Assembly: GCA_910588335.1 (NCBI GenBank)
Contig: CAJUQV010000011.1
Location: 25,805-89,804, forward strand
Reading direction: 5' to 3'
DNA: 64,000 nt
Source of the DNA: an uncultured Ruminiclostridium sp.
GTDB lineage: Bacteria; Bacillota; Clostridia; Oscillospirales; Ruminococcaceae
The notes under the pieces are model-generated. The model worked only from the letters and a program-made list of their open reading frames with translations, did no database searches and had not been told where the DNA came from. Shown here piece after piece: positions 42,771 through 51,286 of this stretch. Within the stretch, counting starts at the first letter, position 1, and each line of letters starts with the position of its first letter. A program made the translations under genes and the position numbers.

Positions 42771-44096
42771 ATGAAAGAAATAAAAGTAGGAATGGTATCC
42801 TTAGGCTGTCCGAAAAATCAGTGCGACGCCGAAATAATGATGGATAAAATACATAAGGCGGGATTTAAGCTGGTGGAAGAAGCCGGACTTGCCGACGTTG
42901 TGATAATAAACACCTGCGGCTTTATTCAGTCGGCCAAAGAAGAAGCCATTGAGGAAATAATGGAAGCCATAAACCGCAAGGCGGACGGCATCAATAAAAA
43001 AATAATAGTAACCGGATGTCTGGCGCAGCGGTATCCGGAGCAGATGGACGAGGAATTTCCCGAAATAGACGGAGTTATAGGCTTGGGGCATAACGGGGAT
43101 ATCGTCAAGGCGATAAACAAGGTTCTTGCGGATAAAAGAGTTATAATGAACAGCCCTCTCGGTGAATATAATCTGGAGGGAAGCAGGCTTTTGTCCACCA
43201 TGCCCCACTATGCTTATTTAAGAATAGCCGACGGCTGTGATAACCGCTGCTCCTATTGCGCTATCCCCTATATAAGAGGCGGATTCAGAAGCCGTCCCAT
43301 GGAAAATATACTTGAGGAAGTAAAGAACCTCGCTTCCCGCGGAGTAAAGGAATTGGTGGTAATAGCCCAGGATACCACCCGTTACGGACTGGATATTTAC
43401 GGAGAACTGAAGCTGCCCGAATTGCTTGACAGGATATGTGAAACAGAGAGCATAAAATGGATAAGGCTTCTGTACTGCTACCCCGAAAGGATTACCGACG
43501 CGCTGATAGACACCATGGCGAGACAGGAAAAAATCCTTCATTATATCGACGTCCCCATTCAGCATTGCAGCCGCGATATTTTAAAAGCAATGAACCGTTC
43601 CGGAGACGAACAGAGCCTTTGGGATCTGTTCGCCAAGCTCAGGAACAAAATGCCCGACATTGTCTTGCGCACCACTCTGATTACAGGCTTCCCCGGTGAG
43701 ACGGAAGAACATTTTACAGAGCTGGCGGAATTTGTAAACAGCGTGAATTTTGAACACTTAGGCTGCTTCGCTTATTCCGAAGAGGACGGAACTCCCGCCG
43801 CCGAAATGCCGAATCAAGTGCCGAAATCGGAAAAAGAACACCGCGCCGAAATCATAAACGAACAGCAGGAAATGCGGATATCCGGCCGCTATGCGGAGCT
43901 TGTGGGAAAAGTTTACGAAACGGTGGTGGAGGGCTACGACCGTTATTTTGAAATGTATTTCGGAAGGAATTATATGTTGGCTCCGGAAATCGACGGAATG
44001 ATTTATTTCAAGGGCAAAGGACTCAAAACAGGAGAGTTTGTCAATGTCGAAATAACCGACGCCGTGGAGAATAATCTTATCGGAAAGAAAATATAG
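42771..44096 (+). CDS. rimO: Ribosomal protein S12 methylthiotransferase RimO
   Basis: RimO is a radical SAM enzyme that adds a methylthio group to an aspartate of ribosomal protein S12. The 441-residue protein has the three N-terminal cluster cysteines C13 (LGCPKN), C49 (NTCGF) and C83 (TGCLAQ), the radical SAM motif CDNRCSYC near 154-161, and a C-terminal TRAM domain. The LGCPKNQCDAEIM start separates RimO from MiaB. AGAAAAG lies before the ATG. pgsA follows 36 bases downstream, as in other Firmicutes. Confidence 0.96.
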   Translation: MKEIKVGMVSLGCPKNQCDAEIMMDKIHKAGFKLVEEAGLADVVIINTCGFIQSAKEEAIEEIMEAINRKADGINKKIIVTGCLAQRYPEQMDEEFPEIDGVIGLGHNGDIVKAINKVLADKRVIMNSPLGEYNLEGSRLLSTMPHYAYLRIADGCDNRCSYCAIPYIRGGFRSRPMENILEEVKNLASRGVKELVVIAQDTTRYGLDIYGELKLPELLDRICETESIKWIRLLYCYPERITDALIDTMARQEKILHYIDVPIQHCSRDILKAMNRSGDEQSLWDLFAKLRNKMPDIVLRTTLITGFPGETEEHFTELAEFVNSVNFEHLGCFAYSEEDGTPAAEMPNQVPKSEKEHRAEIINEQQEMRISGRYAELVGKVYETVVEGYDRYFEMYFGRNYMLAPEIDGMIYFKGKGLKTGEFVNVEITDAVENNLIGKKI

Positions 44097-44132
44097 CCCG
44101 CGAAAAACGAAAATAAAAAAGGAGAATCTGAC

Positions 44133-44708
44133 GTGAACCTCCCAAATAAGCTTACGATAGCAAGAGCATTTGCCGTGCCGTTTTATGTTGTCTTTATGAT
44201 AGTTACCGACATTCCGCTGAACTATCTTTGGGCGCTTATCATTTTTATCGCAGCCTCCGTTACCGATATGATAGACGGAAAGATAGCGAGGAAAAGGGGC
44301 CTTGTCACCAATCTTGGCAAATTTCTCGATCCCCTCGCGGACAAAATACTGGTGTCCTCCGCTCTGATCTGTATGGTGGAGCTTAAATGGACGTACTCTT
44401 TTTTGGTAATTATAATAATAGCGAGGGAATTTATGGTATCCGCCTTAAGATTGGCCGCAGCGGGGGGGGAGGAGCATACAGTTATCGCCGCCGGTCCGTG
44501 GGGAAAGGTCAAGACCGCCGTCACGATGGCGTCCATCTCGGTTATAACTGCTATGCACATTTTCACAGAAAATATTGTTGTTTTGGGGGAAAATTTTCCC
44601 GTGGTGGCAATTTCCGATGTTCTTATGGTTTTAAGCACATTACTGACGATTATAAGCGGTATATTTTATGTTGCGGGATATTGGATGGTATTGACGGAGG
44701 AAAAATAA
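44133..44708 (+). CDS. pgsA: CDP-diacylglycerol-glycerol-3-phosphate 3-phosphatidyltransferase
   Basis: PgsA makes phosphatidylglycerol phosphate at the cytoplasmic membrane, the committed step to phosphatidylglycerol and cardiolipin. The 191-residue protein has several membrane helices and the CDP-alcohol phosphotransferase motif DMIDGKIARKRGLVTNLGKF followed by LDPLADK, with all Asp, Gly and Arg residues conserved. AAAGGAG precedes the start; I keep the initiation at 44133, which is a GTG codon. It lies in the conserved order rimO-pgsA. Confidence 0.93.
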   Translation: MNLPNKLTIARAFAVPFYVVFMIVTDIPLNYLWALIIFIAASVTDMIDGKIARKRGLVTNLGKFLDPLADKILVSSALICMVELKWTYSFLVIIIIAREFMVSALRLAAAGGEEHTVIAAGPWGKVKTAVTMASISVITAMHIFTENIVVLGENFPVVAISDVLMVLSTLLTIISGIFYVAGYWMVLTEEK

Positions 44709-44721
44709 TCTAATTTTTACC

Positions 44722-44768
44722 GATCACCTTGCAGACAAAATTTTACGAAGTCTGCAAGGTGATTTTAT
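44722..44768 (+). terminator. Terminator of rimO-pgsA
   Basis: ATCACCTTGCAGAC pairs with GTCTGCAAGGTGAT, followed by TTTAT. Confidence 0.8.
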
Positions 44769-44880
44769 ATTATTAATATTATCACAAATTGAAATTTGAA
44801 ATGATTTGCAATTAGTATAACAACATCTTAAAACTGTGAGATTGATATGAGAAAATGTTCTAAGTTAAATTAAGAATAAA

Positions 44881-44918
44881 AAAACAGGCTCTCTTCGTTC
44901 AAAAGAGAGCCTGTTTTA
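44881..44918. terminator. Second hairpin terminator
   Basis: AAAACAGGCTCTCTT pairs perfectly with AAGAGAGCCTGTTTT, with A- and T-runs on the two sides, so it may work in both directions. Confidence 0.75.
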
Positions 44919-44951
44919 TGTAATCGGATACAATTTCGATTTGACTTTTTA

Positions 44952-44995
44952 CAGTAATCTTTAATCAAGTTGCAGACTTGATTAAAGATTGGTAT
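44952..44995. repeat. R element, simple form
   Basis: AATCTTTAATCAAGT/ACTTGATTAAAGATT hairpin ending GGTAT; nearly identical in its stem to the element at 33366. Confidence 0.8.
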
Positions 44996-45143
44996 GAGTA
45001 AACACTTGCCCATACCTGATAACTATTCGATAAACCCGGATTATACTGACGGTCAATAAAGTTTACCGTTTAACCCGACTTGACGGCGCGAATTACTATG
45101 GGTATGGCAAAAATTTTCATCGACTGTGAGTATAGCTTGTCTG

Positions 45144-45704
45144 TTATCCTTTAAAATCACTTGATATTACGCAAGATGTAAATGAGTAACCATCTACATG
45201 AGCCGTCATTTTTTTAAACAAATCCATTGCTTTCTCACAGTCATCTTTACTCATAATAGTAAAGTGATAATCTTCACTGGCACCGTCAAAATTAACAATA
45301 TTTAAACCTTCCAATTGTGCGGAAAGCTCTGCCAACCATTCCACAATACAGTCGTCATCCGAAAACTTTTCCTCATCAACGGTAAAATCAAACCCCCGCG
45401 CTGTCTTGATATTCTCAACAAACCAGAAAAAGTCCTCTAAAGCCGGTGCGCCGGCATCAGAAGAAATTAAATAGTATTGCAGTTTTACAAGCGGCCTGTC
45501 CTCATTGGCATTATTTCCAAATGGATCATCCGGATCGATATCGTACCCGGAGAGTACATATAAAATATCGGGAATGCCGCAATACTCATCGACTGCATTT
45601 TCCAAACATCCTCTGCAATAACGAAAAACTTCTTCATTATGCCCACAAAGTATAAGGGCGCAAAAATCTTTCAATGCATCGATTTGACTCAATTCAAGCG
45701 CCAT
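45144..45704 (-). CDS. Hypothetical acidic protein
   Basis: I do not recognise this 186-residue protein. It is acidic (many Asp and Glu), without signal peptide or membrane helix, and has a cysteine pair in FRYCRGC (about 28-32). The start is clear: ATG after AAAGGAG with an eight-base spacing. It looks like a small cytoplasmic immunity- or SMI1-type single-domain protein only in general composition; that comparison is not evidence. No partner gene is adjacent. Confidence 0.75.
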   Translation of the reverse strand: MALELSQIDALKDFCALILCGHNEEVFRYCRGCLENAVDEYCGIPDILYVLSGYDIDPDDPFGNNANEDRPLVKLQYYLISSDAGAPALEDFFWFVENIKTARGFDFTVDEEKFSDDDCIVEWLAELSAQLEGLNIVNFDGASEDYHFTIMSKDDCEKAMDLFKKMTAHVDGYSFTSCVISSDFKG

Positions 45705-45835
45705 TTTGGATTCTCCTTTATTTATTCTTACAATTGGGATTTGTTACTCTGAGCATAGCCTCAAACCACTATTAGTAAAATCACCTGTGGGGGCTTCATT
45801 AACACGAAATATAAAAAGGCCTAAAATTTCGGTTA

Positions 45836-46141
45836 TCACGCTTCCAGATAAACATCTTCAAAATCCGAAACGGTAATATCGTGCTTCACCCTGTCGCGTA
45901 CCTCCGCCTTTTTGGCGTTGTTAAAACGATCTAGAGTACCCGCAAGATATCCGGTAACACGGCGTATGCGCTGGAAAGGAGCGGTGTCATAATGATATTC
46001 TATATCAACATAGTCGCCGTCGACTACCTTAATGTCCATTTCTTTAATGCGCCTTTCGGGATAAAGCGTTCTCGCTCTCCGAACATATGCGTCCTTCTCC
46101 TTGTCGCTCAGATTGCCGCCAGTAACATTTACCTTAATCAT
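45836..46141 (-). CDS. Small protein with glycyl-radical-like C-terminal motif (NrdD-like)
   Basis: The 101-residue protein ends with a region resembling the C-terminus of anaerobic ribonucleotide reductase NrdD: RRVTGYLAGT (residues 60-69), then FNNAKKAEVRDRVKH (73-87). In NrdD the equivalent RVCGYLG holds the radical glycine and is followed by FNxxKxxExxxRVKH. Here the Gly is residue 64 and Thr replaces Cys. The rest of NrdD is missing, and the N-terminal 55 residues are different (SDKEKDAYVRRARTLYPERR). AGAAAGGG precedes the ATG. It could be a stand-alone radical-domain protein or a binding module derived from NrdD. The similarity is by eye. Confidence 0.75.
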   Translation of the reverse strand: MIKVNVTGGNLSDKEKDAYVRRARTLYPERRIKEMDIKVVDGDYVDIEYHYDTAPFQRIRRVTGYLAGTLDRFNNAKKAEVRDRVKHDITVSDFEDVYLEA

Positions 46142-47002
46142 TGATTTTTCCCTTTCTGAATATGATCGCTATGTCTTCCGTTTTTTATGTCTCCGTCTTT
46201 AAAATATAGTTTATTTTGTGGAGCAGTTATGATTATACCACTATATGATGTGCATTGCAATAGCAAATTCAGCAAAAAAACAAGCTTAATTTTGTAGACT
46301 TTTACAATTGATTTTTGACCGGGGCTTGTTCCTTCCCAACGCAAAAAGCAATATGCAGCCTCCGATTCCCGCTCACGGCTTTCAAAAATCAACACAAATT
46401 TCATACAACGACAAGTAATTGTCGACAAATGTCTTTGCAGCCCGCTTGCTATCACAAATTTCGTCAGTCTGCACAAACTTATCTTAAAATGCAGCTAATT
46501 TTCCTCTTAGAGTTTCAGGCGCGCCTATAGCTTGTTTGAAAATAGAGAAAATGACGGATATTTGACCCAAAAGGGTTAGCCTCAAGGAAAAAACGCAGTC
46601 AAACAGTCGATTAACGAGGCTTTTTGACGCGGGAGATAACCGTTTTGGGGCTTAAAGACGGCGTTTCCGATTTTTCAAGCAAGTCCTAACCATTTGAAAC
46701 CAGCCGCATAAAATGCGCAAGACGTCCGTCAGTGGTCATAAAAAGGCATAATTTCGTATACAGAAAATAAAAGCACCGCCCCATTCTGAATAACAAGGCG
46801 GCGCCATATAGTAATTCTGGATTTTCACCAACTTAATCCGACAGCGAGGTCAGCGTATTGTAAATAAAAGGCGATTGCCCCTTTATTACGGCACGTTTAT
46901 TCACCTTTAAGCGGCTGTCATCATACGTTACCCTTAATTACGGCGCAATATACAGCGCCTTAAGGCGGGCGAAAACCCTTCTGTGTATGCTGTTTTATCG
47001 GC
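46142..47002. other. Long non-coding stretch with MITE A copy 3
   Basis: These 861 bases have no convincing gene. They contain MITE A copy 3 (46528-46686), a GCACCGCC/GGCGGCGC hairpin near 46774-46806 and a GCGCCTTAAGGCG palindrome near 46950. The remainder may be decayed sequence. Confidence 0.6.
46528..46686. mobile_element. MITE family A, copy 3
   Basis: A 159-base element with ends TAGCTTGTTTGAAAA and TTTTTCAAGCAAGTCC, flanked by TA. It shares the inner GGCTTTTTGACGC and GACGGCGTTTCCGATTTTTCAA segments with copy 2. Confidence 0.83.
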
Positions 47003-47785
47003 TCAGACTCCCGATTTGATTATCCTGTTTACAGCGGCTTGAATCTCGTTTACAAGATGCTCTATCTCATCGTAAACGGCGCCGCTCTGCTTGGAAAGAG
47101 TTCCGATTTCACGCGCCACAACGGCAAATCCTACGCCCGCTTTTCCCGCCGCGGCCGCTTCGATGTTGGCGTTTACGGAAAGAATATGCTCCATGGTTGC
47201 GGTATTATGAAGATCGCTCATAAGACCCTTGGCGGCTTCGATATTTTCGTTTATTCCGCCGAATTCGTCCCTAAACACCTTTACCTGCTTCTCGTTTGCC
47301 GTCTGAAGATACTGGAAGTTGACAAGCATATTCACAATATCGCCAAGCATTGTGGCGGCGGCGCGAATGGTCTTTTCGTCTCTTACGGGCACTTTGCGCA
47401 GCGCGTCTATGTAAAGATCCTCGTTGATACCCAACTCACGGGCAATGGATCTGAATTTTTCCTCGTCGGGAGGAGCGGGAAGCACCTGTCCTCCGATAAT
47501 GGCGCCCACCTTTTCCTCGCCTATTTTAAGGTCAATTGAAAAATCCATAAGTCCGGCATGGCAGTAATAAACTCCGGTGCACTCATTGTCGCACTTGATA
47601 CAGCGTCTTTCGCCCTCGGCGCTTTCTCTTGTGTATTTCATACAAAAATCGGTAAAGTTGCTCGGTTCGGTTATATATTTCCCGTCTACTCCCACCGCTA
47701 TCGCGGCTAAACCGGTAGCGTCGGAAAACATATCCTGTATTGACTGAAATTTCTCCAGATCCACAAATTCTCTTATATCCAGCAT
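47003..47785 (-). CDS. Soluble PocR-domain chemoreceptor-like protein
   Basis: The 260-residue protein fuses an N-terminal PocR sensory domain (about 1-150, with QSIQDMFSDATGLAAIAVGVDGKYITEPSNFTDFC and the cysteines RRCIKCDNECTGVYYCHAG) to a short methyl-accepting chemotaxis signalling hairpin (about 175-255, with HILSVNANIEAAAAGKAGVGFAVVAREIGTLSKQS). There is no membrane helix, so it is cytoplasmic. PocR domains bind small metabolites or redox ligands. The signalling part is short, with few predicted methylation helices. I start at ATG 47785, nine bases after GAAAGGAA, instead of the ATG 11 codons upstream, which has no binding site. Confidence 0.88.
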   Translation of the reverse strand: MLDIREFVDLEKFQSIQDMFSDATGLAAIAVGVDGKYITEPSNFTDFCMKYTRESAEGERRCIKCDNECTGVYYCHAGLMDFSIDLKIGEEKVGAIIGGQVLPAPPDEEKFRSIARELGINEDLYIDALRKVPVRDEKTIRAAATMLGDIVNMLVNFQYLQTANEKQVKVFRDEFGGINENIEAAKGLMSDLHNTATMEHILSVNANIEAAAAGKAGVGFAVVAREIGTLSKQSGAVYDEIEHLVNEIQAAVNRIIKSGV

Positions 47786-48192
47786 AGAAAGTACTTTCCT
47801 TTCAAAGGTTGTAGTCATAGGACGGATTTAAGAGCTTATGTCCGTAACAGCGGAAACACACATTACAAACAGCGACTCTGAGCGGCCGTCGATACCTCAA
47901 TATTATTTTATCACATTTTTTTTACAAAATCAAGCCCTTTGTTAAATTTCGCCGCATTTTTATTAAATTTATCGGCATTGCATTTTGAACTGTCCGAACA
48001 AATGCACTATTCACGTTTTCTGCTGACCTCAAATACCTTCCGCGTCAAAAATTTCGTATTTATCCGTCTTTTCCCAATATTTTTGCCTACGTCTTATGGC
48101 AAGGTGTAATTTGAGGAACAATAAATTTAAAATTACCGCTAAAGATAAGATTCCGATTTAATCTATTGTTTACAGATTAAATCGGAATTGCT
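47786..48192. other. Intergenic region
   Basis: About 400 AT-rich bases upstream of the PocR gene and downstream of trxA. It holds the trxA terminator hairpin (48150-48188); I see nothing else. Confidence 0.5.
48150..48188 (-). terminator. Hairpin downstream of trxA
   Basis: ATTCCGATTTAATCT pairs perfectly with AGATTAAATCGGAAT directly after the trxA stop codon. The T-run on the minus strand is poor. Confidence 0.6.
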
Positions 48193-48498
48193 TTATCCTT
48201 TTATAAAATCAAGCACCGCGCCCTCAGGCATGGCTCCCACGCTTCTCGCAGCTTCCTTTCCGTTTGTGAATACAATAAAAGTCGGTATGGCGGAAATTCC
48301 GAATTGAGAAGCAAGATCGCTCTCCGCCGCCACATCCACCTTTCCTATTTTATATTCGGGATGCTCAGAAGCTATTTTTTCAAGAATAGGTCCCATCATA
48401 CGGCAGGGGCCGCAGGTTTCCGCCCAAAAGTCTACCAATACGGTGCCTTCCGATATCTCGGAGTCGAAATTCTGTGAGGTAAGCTTTATTGTTGACAT
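48193..48498 (-). CDS. trxA: Thioredoxin
   Basis: Thioredoxin is the general cytoplasmic disulfide reductant. The 101-residue protein has the fold's full length, VLVDFWAETCGPCRMMGPIL with the redox pair CGPC near 30-33, and the cis-proline AIPTF near 73-77. The usual Trp before the active site is Thr (ETCGPC). I start at the ATG at 48498 (MSTIKL), 12 bases after AAAGG; an ATG three codons earlier is too close to that site. A good promoter lies upstream. No thioredoxin reductase gene is adjacent. Confidence 0.95.
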   Translation of the reverse strand: MSTIKLTSQNFDSEISEGTVLVDFWAETCGPCRMMGPILEKIASEHPEYKIGKVDVAAESDLASQFGISAIPTFIVFTNGKEAARSVGAMPEGAVLDFIKG

Positions 48499-48532
48499 TT
48501 TACACATCTGCCTTTCATTTTATTTTTACTAT

Positions 48533-48561
48533 AGTATAACATATTATGCCGCTTCTTTCAA
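48533..48561 (-). promoter_or_regulatory. Sigma-A promoter of trxA
   Basis: On the minus strand TTGAAA (48556-48561), a 17-base spacer and TATACT (48533-48538), about 35 bases before the start codon. Confidence 0.6.
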
Positions 48562-48676
48562 CTATTAAACCAATAAATTTTTATAATTTTTTGCTTTTTA
48601 AACAACAAAACCACTGGACAAACCCACGCAAAAATGTTAAAATAAATATGATTTTATTTAACGGGAGGAAAAGAAA

Positions 48677-49348
48677 ATGACAGAAAATGAAGCCCGCGAA
48701 GCTATTTGCGAAGTGGGACACAATTTGTGGCAGTTGGGATTCGTCGCCGCCAACGACGGGAATATTTCCGTAAAGCTTGACGAAGACGTGTTTCTCGCCA
48801 CACCAACAGGAACCAGCAAATGTATACTCCGTCCCGAAATGCTCATAATTGTCAACGGAAAAAATGAGGTAATAAAGGAAGCTCCGGGATATAAACCATC
48901 CTCGGAATTTAAAATGCACCTGAGCTGCTATGAGGAACGTCCGGACATTAACGCGGTGGTGCACGCTCATCCCCCTACGGCAACGGGCTTCGCCATAGCG
49001 CATATTCCCCTTGACGATTATTCAATGCCCGAAGCGGTGATATTTTTGGGCAGCGTTCCCATCGCTCCATACGACACACCGGGTTCGGTGGGGCTTGCCG
49101 AATCAATCAAGCCGTTTCTGCAATATCACGATACCATTCTCATGGAAAACCACGGAGCGGTTTGCGTGGGCATAGATCTTACACAGGCTTATTACCGCAT
49201 GGAAACATTGGAACATTACGCGAAAGTATCGCTGACGGCAAGGCAGCTCGGCGGCGCTCATCCGCTTTCAAGAGAAAAAATCGAAGAATGCATAGAAATA
49301 GGCAGGGGCTGTCCGCTCCGCCATCCCGGTTACAGAAAATACTCCTGA
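48677..49348 (+). CDS. Class II aldolase (fuculose/rhamnulose-phosphate aldolase-like)
   Basis: This zinc aldolase family cleaves deoxysugar phosphates to dihydroxyacetone phosphate and lactaldehyde. The 223-residue protein has GFVAANDGNISVKL, the phosphate-binding TPTGTSK, SSEFKMHL with the catalytic Glu replaced in its usual setting, and zinc ligands HAHPP and ENHGAVCVG. Size and motifs match L-fuculose-1-phosphate aldolase FucA. With rhamnulokinase directly downstream it may act on rhamnulose-1-phosphate. GGGAGG precedes the ATG. The stop codon TGA ends at the first base of an R element. Confidence 0.88.
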   Translation: MTENEAREAICEVGHNLWQLGFVAANDGNISVKLDEDVFLATPTGTSKCILRPEMLIIVNGKNEVIKEAPGYKPSSEFKMHLSCYEERPDINAVVHAHPPTATGFAIAHIPLDDYSMPEAVIFLGSVPIAPYDTPGSVGLAESIKPFLQYHDTILMENHGAVCVGIDLTQAYYRMETLEHYAKVSLTARQLGGAHPLSREKIEECIEIGRGCPLRHPGYRKYS

Positions 49349-49564
49349 TACTAATCTTTGGTCAGGTTATAGACAATAAATTGTTTACCAAAGATTAGGG
49401 GCTATCTGAAAAGTCGCAATTTGCACAATTTCTACTAACTGCGGACGCTTTCTGCGTCAAAAATGCTCGAAATACTTTAGTATTCCTGCGCTTTTTTCCT
49501 TGAAATCGCCACGCATTTAGCGAAATTGCACAAAATTGCTTAGTTTTCAGATACGCCCTAGTAT
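49348..49564. repeat. R element interrupted by MITE B copy 1
   Basis: ATACTAATCTTTGGTCAGG... CCAAAGATTA, then the MITE, then TAGTAT (49559-49564). The arrangement equals that at 38365-38580 and 51287-51493. Confidence 0.82.
49398..49558. mobile_element. MITE family B, copy 1
   Basis: A 161-base element with ends GGGGCTATCTGAAAA and TTTTCAGATACGCCC, flanked by TA. It is the inverted near-identical copy of 51328-51487 (two differences seen by eye). Its core shares TTCAAGGAAAAAA and TTTTTGACGCAGAA (on the opposite strand here) with family A. Confidence 0.9.
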
Positions 49565-49587
49565 GATACGAAAGGCAAACGTATTTT

Positions 49588-51009
49588 ATGAAAAAGGTAC
49601 TGATTTTTGATTTCGGCGCGTCTTCGGGCAGAGCGCTGATTTGCAGCTATGAAAACAAAAGCTTCTGTTCCACCGAAATACACCGTTTTGTCAACACGCC
49701 CGTCAATTCGGGAGGCACCCTCTGTTGGAATATAGATATGATTTTCAAAGAGGTGGACAAGGCCATTGACAAGGCGGAAGACTACGGCTTTGACGCGGTA
49801 TCCGTGGACACATGGGGAGTGGATTTCGCCCTTCTGGATCAAAACGGAGAATTTGTGCAAAAACCCGTAAACTACCGCGATAAGCGCACCGACGGAATAC
49901 CGGAAAAGCTTTTTGAAACCATCCCCGAAAAAGAGCTGTATATGCGCACGGGAATAAAGCAGATGCAGATCAACACCGTGTATCAGCTTCTTGCCATACG
50001 CAAAAACAACCCGAAGCTGCTTTCATCCGCTTATCATTTCCTGATGATGCCGGATCTTATAGCTTACAGGCTTACGGGAGCAATGACCAATGAATACACA
50101 ATCGCCACAACCACCGGCTTAATCAACCCCAAAACAAAGAACTGGGACTTTGAGCTTATAAAAAGGTTAGAACTTCCGGAATCCATTTTCGGTAAAATTA
50201 TTATGCCCGGAGAACAGATAGGCTGCCTTAAAGCGGAATATACCGACAGGGAGATCCCGGTTTTCGCCTGTCCCTCTCACGATACCGCCAGCGCAATCGT
50301 GGCAGTGCCTTCAACGGAAAAGAAGTTCGCCTATATAAGCTGCGGCACATGGGCGCTTTTCGGAACCGAGCTTAAGGAGCCGATCATAAACGACCTTTCC
50401 TTTGAGGGAGAATTTACCAACGAGGGCGGCATGAACGGAACCGCTTTCCTTAAAAACATTTCCGGAACCTGGTTCTTACAGGAATGCAGGAGATACTTCA
50501 ACGCCAACGGAGAAGTTTTCACTTACAACGATATGGAGGCTTTCGCCAGAAGCGCCCCTCCCTTTATCGCCAAAATAAATCCCAACGATCCCATGTTCAT
50601 GGAGAAAAGCGGAGATATGCCGAAAAAAGTGCGGGATTACTGCGAAAAAACCGGGCAGACGCGGCCTAAGTCTTTAGCGCAGACCCTGAGAATAATATAT
50701 GAGAGTCTCGCGGCGGAATTTGCCGTTACGCTCGAAGCCCTGGAAAATATTACTTCCTACACCTATCCCGCAGTATATATTTTCGGAGGCGGATCAAAGG
50801 ACAACTTTTTATGTCAGCTTACCGCCAACGCTACCGGGAGAACCGTAATTGCCGGTCCCACCGAGGCCACCGCCATAGGAAACGCCATGAGTACGCTTAT
50901 AACTCTCGGCGAAATAAAAGACGCAGCCGAAGCAAGATCGATAGTAAAGAGAGGCTCTCAATTGAGGGAGTTTTTGCCAAACTTTTCGGACGGAGAAGGA
51001 AGACGATAA
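49588..51009 (+). CDS. rhaB: Rhamnulokinase
   Basis: RhaB phosphorylates L-rhamnulose to rhamnulose-1-phosphate in the cytoplasm. The 473-residue protein is an FGGY-family kinase of the usual length with the RhaB-type N-terminus IFDFGASSGRALICS, SVDTWGVDFALLD, YRDKRTDG, CPSHDTASAIVAVP, CGTWALFG and the C-terminal nucleotide-binding FGGGSKDNFLCQLTANATGR. The preceding aldolase could take its product. The gene is bracketed by two inverted MITE B copies. No isomerase, transporter or regulator is next to it, so the pathway is completed elsewhere if at all. Confidence 0.93.
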   Translation: MKKVLIFDFGASSGRALICSYENKSFCSTEIHRFVNTPVNSGGTLCWNIDMIFKEVDKAIDKAEDYGFDAVSVDTWGVDFALLDQNGEFVQKPVNYRDKRTDGIPEKLFETIPEKELYMRTGIKQMQINTVYQLLAIRKNNPKLLSSAYHFLMMPDLIAYRLTGAMTNEYTIATTTGLINPKTKNWDFELIKRLELPESIFGKIIMPGEQIGCLKAEYTDREIPVFACPSHDTASAIVAVPSTEKKFAYISCGTWALFGTELKEPIINDLSFEGEFTNEGGMNGTAFLKNISGTWFLQECRRYFNANGEVFTYNDMEAFARSAPPFIAKINPNDPMFMEKSGDMPKKVRDYCEKTGQTRPKSLAQTLRIIYESLAAEFAVTLEALENITSYTYPAVYIFGGGSKDNFLCQLTANATGRTVIAGPTEATAIGNAMSTLITLGEIKDAAEARSIVKRGSQLREFLPNFSDGEGRR

Positions 51010-51095
51010 TTTTTTTATATGAATATTTTGTCTGTGCCGTCAAAAAGTTTCTTGTTTCAGATTACATATTTGGTAACTATTTTTTGCAAAATTTC

Positions 51096-51124
51096 TTGCT
51101 TTTTTTTGCCCTAAAGGTTATAAT
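51096..51124 (+). promoter_or_regulatory. Sigma-A-like promoter without an adjacent gene
   Basis: TTGCTT (51096-51101), a 17-base spacer and a perfect TATAAT (51119-51124). The next gene on this strand starts 570 bases on, beyond two repeats. Confidence 0.5.
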
Positions 51125-51228
51125 TGATATTGTTCCCAAAGAAAGTCTTGCCGCAAAAAGCAGATTAAACTAAAAAACACGTCAAAATCACTCAAAATAT
51201 AACCGCTGCCGGATGTCCCCCGCATCTT

Positions 51229-51280
51229 ATACAAATATTTTATCAAGTTGTAGACTTGATAAAATATTGCACCCTAATAC
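51229..51280. repeat. R element, simple form
   Basis: ATACAAATATTTTATCAAG pairs with CTTGATAAAATATTG. Confidence 0.75.
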
Positions 51281-51286
51281 TAATCT

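Larger units (their letters stand above)
44709..45143. other. Intergenic region with terminators and repeats
   Basis: These 435 bases between convergent genes hold two hairpin terminators, a worn R-like segment (44813-44848) and an R element (44952-44995). No gene is visible. Confidence 0.65.

Noticed and set aside
46138..46476. Minus-strand open frame upstream of the glycyl-radical-like gene
   Set aside because: No ribosome binding site, no recognisable domain, and it overlaps the binding site of the downstream gene.
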